The notes under the pieces were generated by a model. It was given only the letters and a program-made list of their open reading frames with translations. It did no database searches and was not told the DNA's origin. Of a stretch of DNA of 64,000 bases, positions 63,818 to 64,000 are shown one piece after another. The position numbers were made by a program, and so were the translations under genes. Source of the stretch: Jannaschia helgolandensis (lineage in GTDB: Bacteria > Pseudomonadota > Alphaproteobacteria > Rhodobacterales > Rhodobacteraceae); the NCBI RefSeq assembly GCF_900109285.1, contig NZ_FNZQ01000001.1:1083001-1147000 (forward strand), given 5' to 3'. Each line of letters begins with the position of its first letter. Position 1 is the first letter of the stretch.

Positions 63818-64000
63818 ATGCCCGCCTACGACCCCGAAAATATCTTCGCCAAAATCCTGCGCGGCGAGATTCCCAACGCTACCGTCGCTGATACGGACCA
63901 CACGCTGGCCTTCGACGACATCACGCCGCAGGCACCGACACATGTGCTGGTGATTCCCAAAGGCGCCTACGTCGACTACGCCGACTTCCACGCCAACGCG
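63818..64000 (+). CDS. HIT (histidine triad) family protein, truncated by window end
   Basis: The first 61 codons of a HIT-domain nucleotide hydrolase/transferase: NIFAKILRGEIPNATVADTD, FDDITPQAPTHVLVIPK. The HxHxHxx active site lies beyond the window edge. The ATG has GGAG ten bases upstream. The gene is not broken; it simply runs off the end. Confidence 0.9.
   Translation, partial: MPAYDPENIFAKILRGEIPNATVADTDHTLAFDDITPQAPTHVLVIPKGAYVDYADFHANA

Overview
The window is a GC-rich stretch of ordinary chromosome from an alphaproteobacterium, most likely a Rhodobacterales (Roseobacter group/Paracoccaceae) species. The evidence is the cta gene order (ctaC-ctaB-small ORF-ctaG-ctaE followed by SURF1, threonine synthase and an M16 peptidase), the atpI-B-E-b-prime-b operon carrying two b-type genes, several families that I know mainly from Rhodobacterales (DUF1467, DUF2927, DUF3047, DUF5928, EI24), and the methylmalonyl-CoA epimerase and MeaB genes of C3/C4 acyl-CoA metabolism. 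No tRNA, rRNA, CRISPR array, complete insertion sequence or prophage was seen. Genes are densely packed, and many neighbours overlap by 1-4 bases (ATGA, GTGA or TGATG).

Layout. 0-10 kb: succinate-semialdehyde dehydrogenase; a minus-strand cluster (proC, CsaA-like tRNA-binding protein, D-2-hydroxyacid dehydrogenase); small metabolic and hypothetical genes; the relic of an acetyltransferase; a receiver-only response regulator; the epimerase. 10-17 kb: SMP-30-like lactonase, topA, dprA, tldD. 17.0-19.3 kb: an AT-richer, gene-poor patch with a frameshifted histidine-phosphatase pseudogene and an orphan gene; it is the only island-like segment. 19.3-26.7 kb: cytochrome c oxidase subunits II and III with heme and copper assembly factors, thrC, M16 peptidase, acetyltransferase. 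27-34 kb: secreted MBL-fold protein, FAD-linked oxidase, purine/methylthioadenosine salvage operon (mtnP-DUF2927-apt), SulP transporter. 34-41 kb: rhamnosyltransferase-like protein with flavin reductase, small enzymes, ArsR regulator, F0 operon of ATP synthase. 41-50 kb: hrpB, meaB, rpmB, LysR regulator with a divergent small protein, sirtuin, three small exported proteins, DEAD-box helicase. 50-64 kb: catalase, lepA, two mini-lipoproteins, M3 peptidase, inositol-phosphatase-like protein, SH3 protein, a second 2-hydroxyacid dehydrogenase, a divergent sulfotransferase/glycosyltransferase pair, a Ca/Na antiporter and the start of a HIT protein.

Functionally the window is mostly respiratory-chain assembly, ATP synthesis, translation and RNA metabolism, and carboxylic-acid metabolism. 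I did not find a convincing new multi-gene system. The best leads are small: two tandem hairpins between the ATP synthase c and b-prime genes, a hairpin between ctaE and SURF1, a palindromic control region in front of a 56-residue protein beside a LysR gene, a divergent sulfotransferase/DUF5928 pair, a pair of secreted paralogues around a lipoprotein gene, and two lipoprotein genes of 38 and 46 codons. Four genes appear to use TTG starts.
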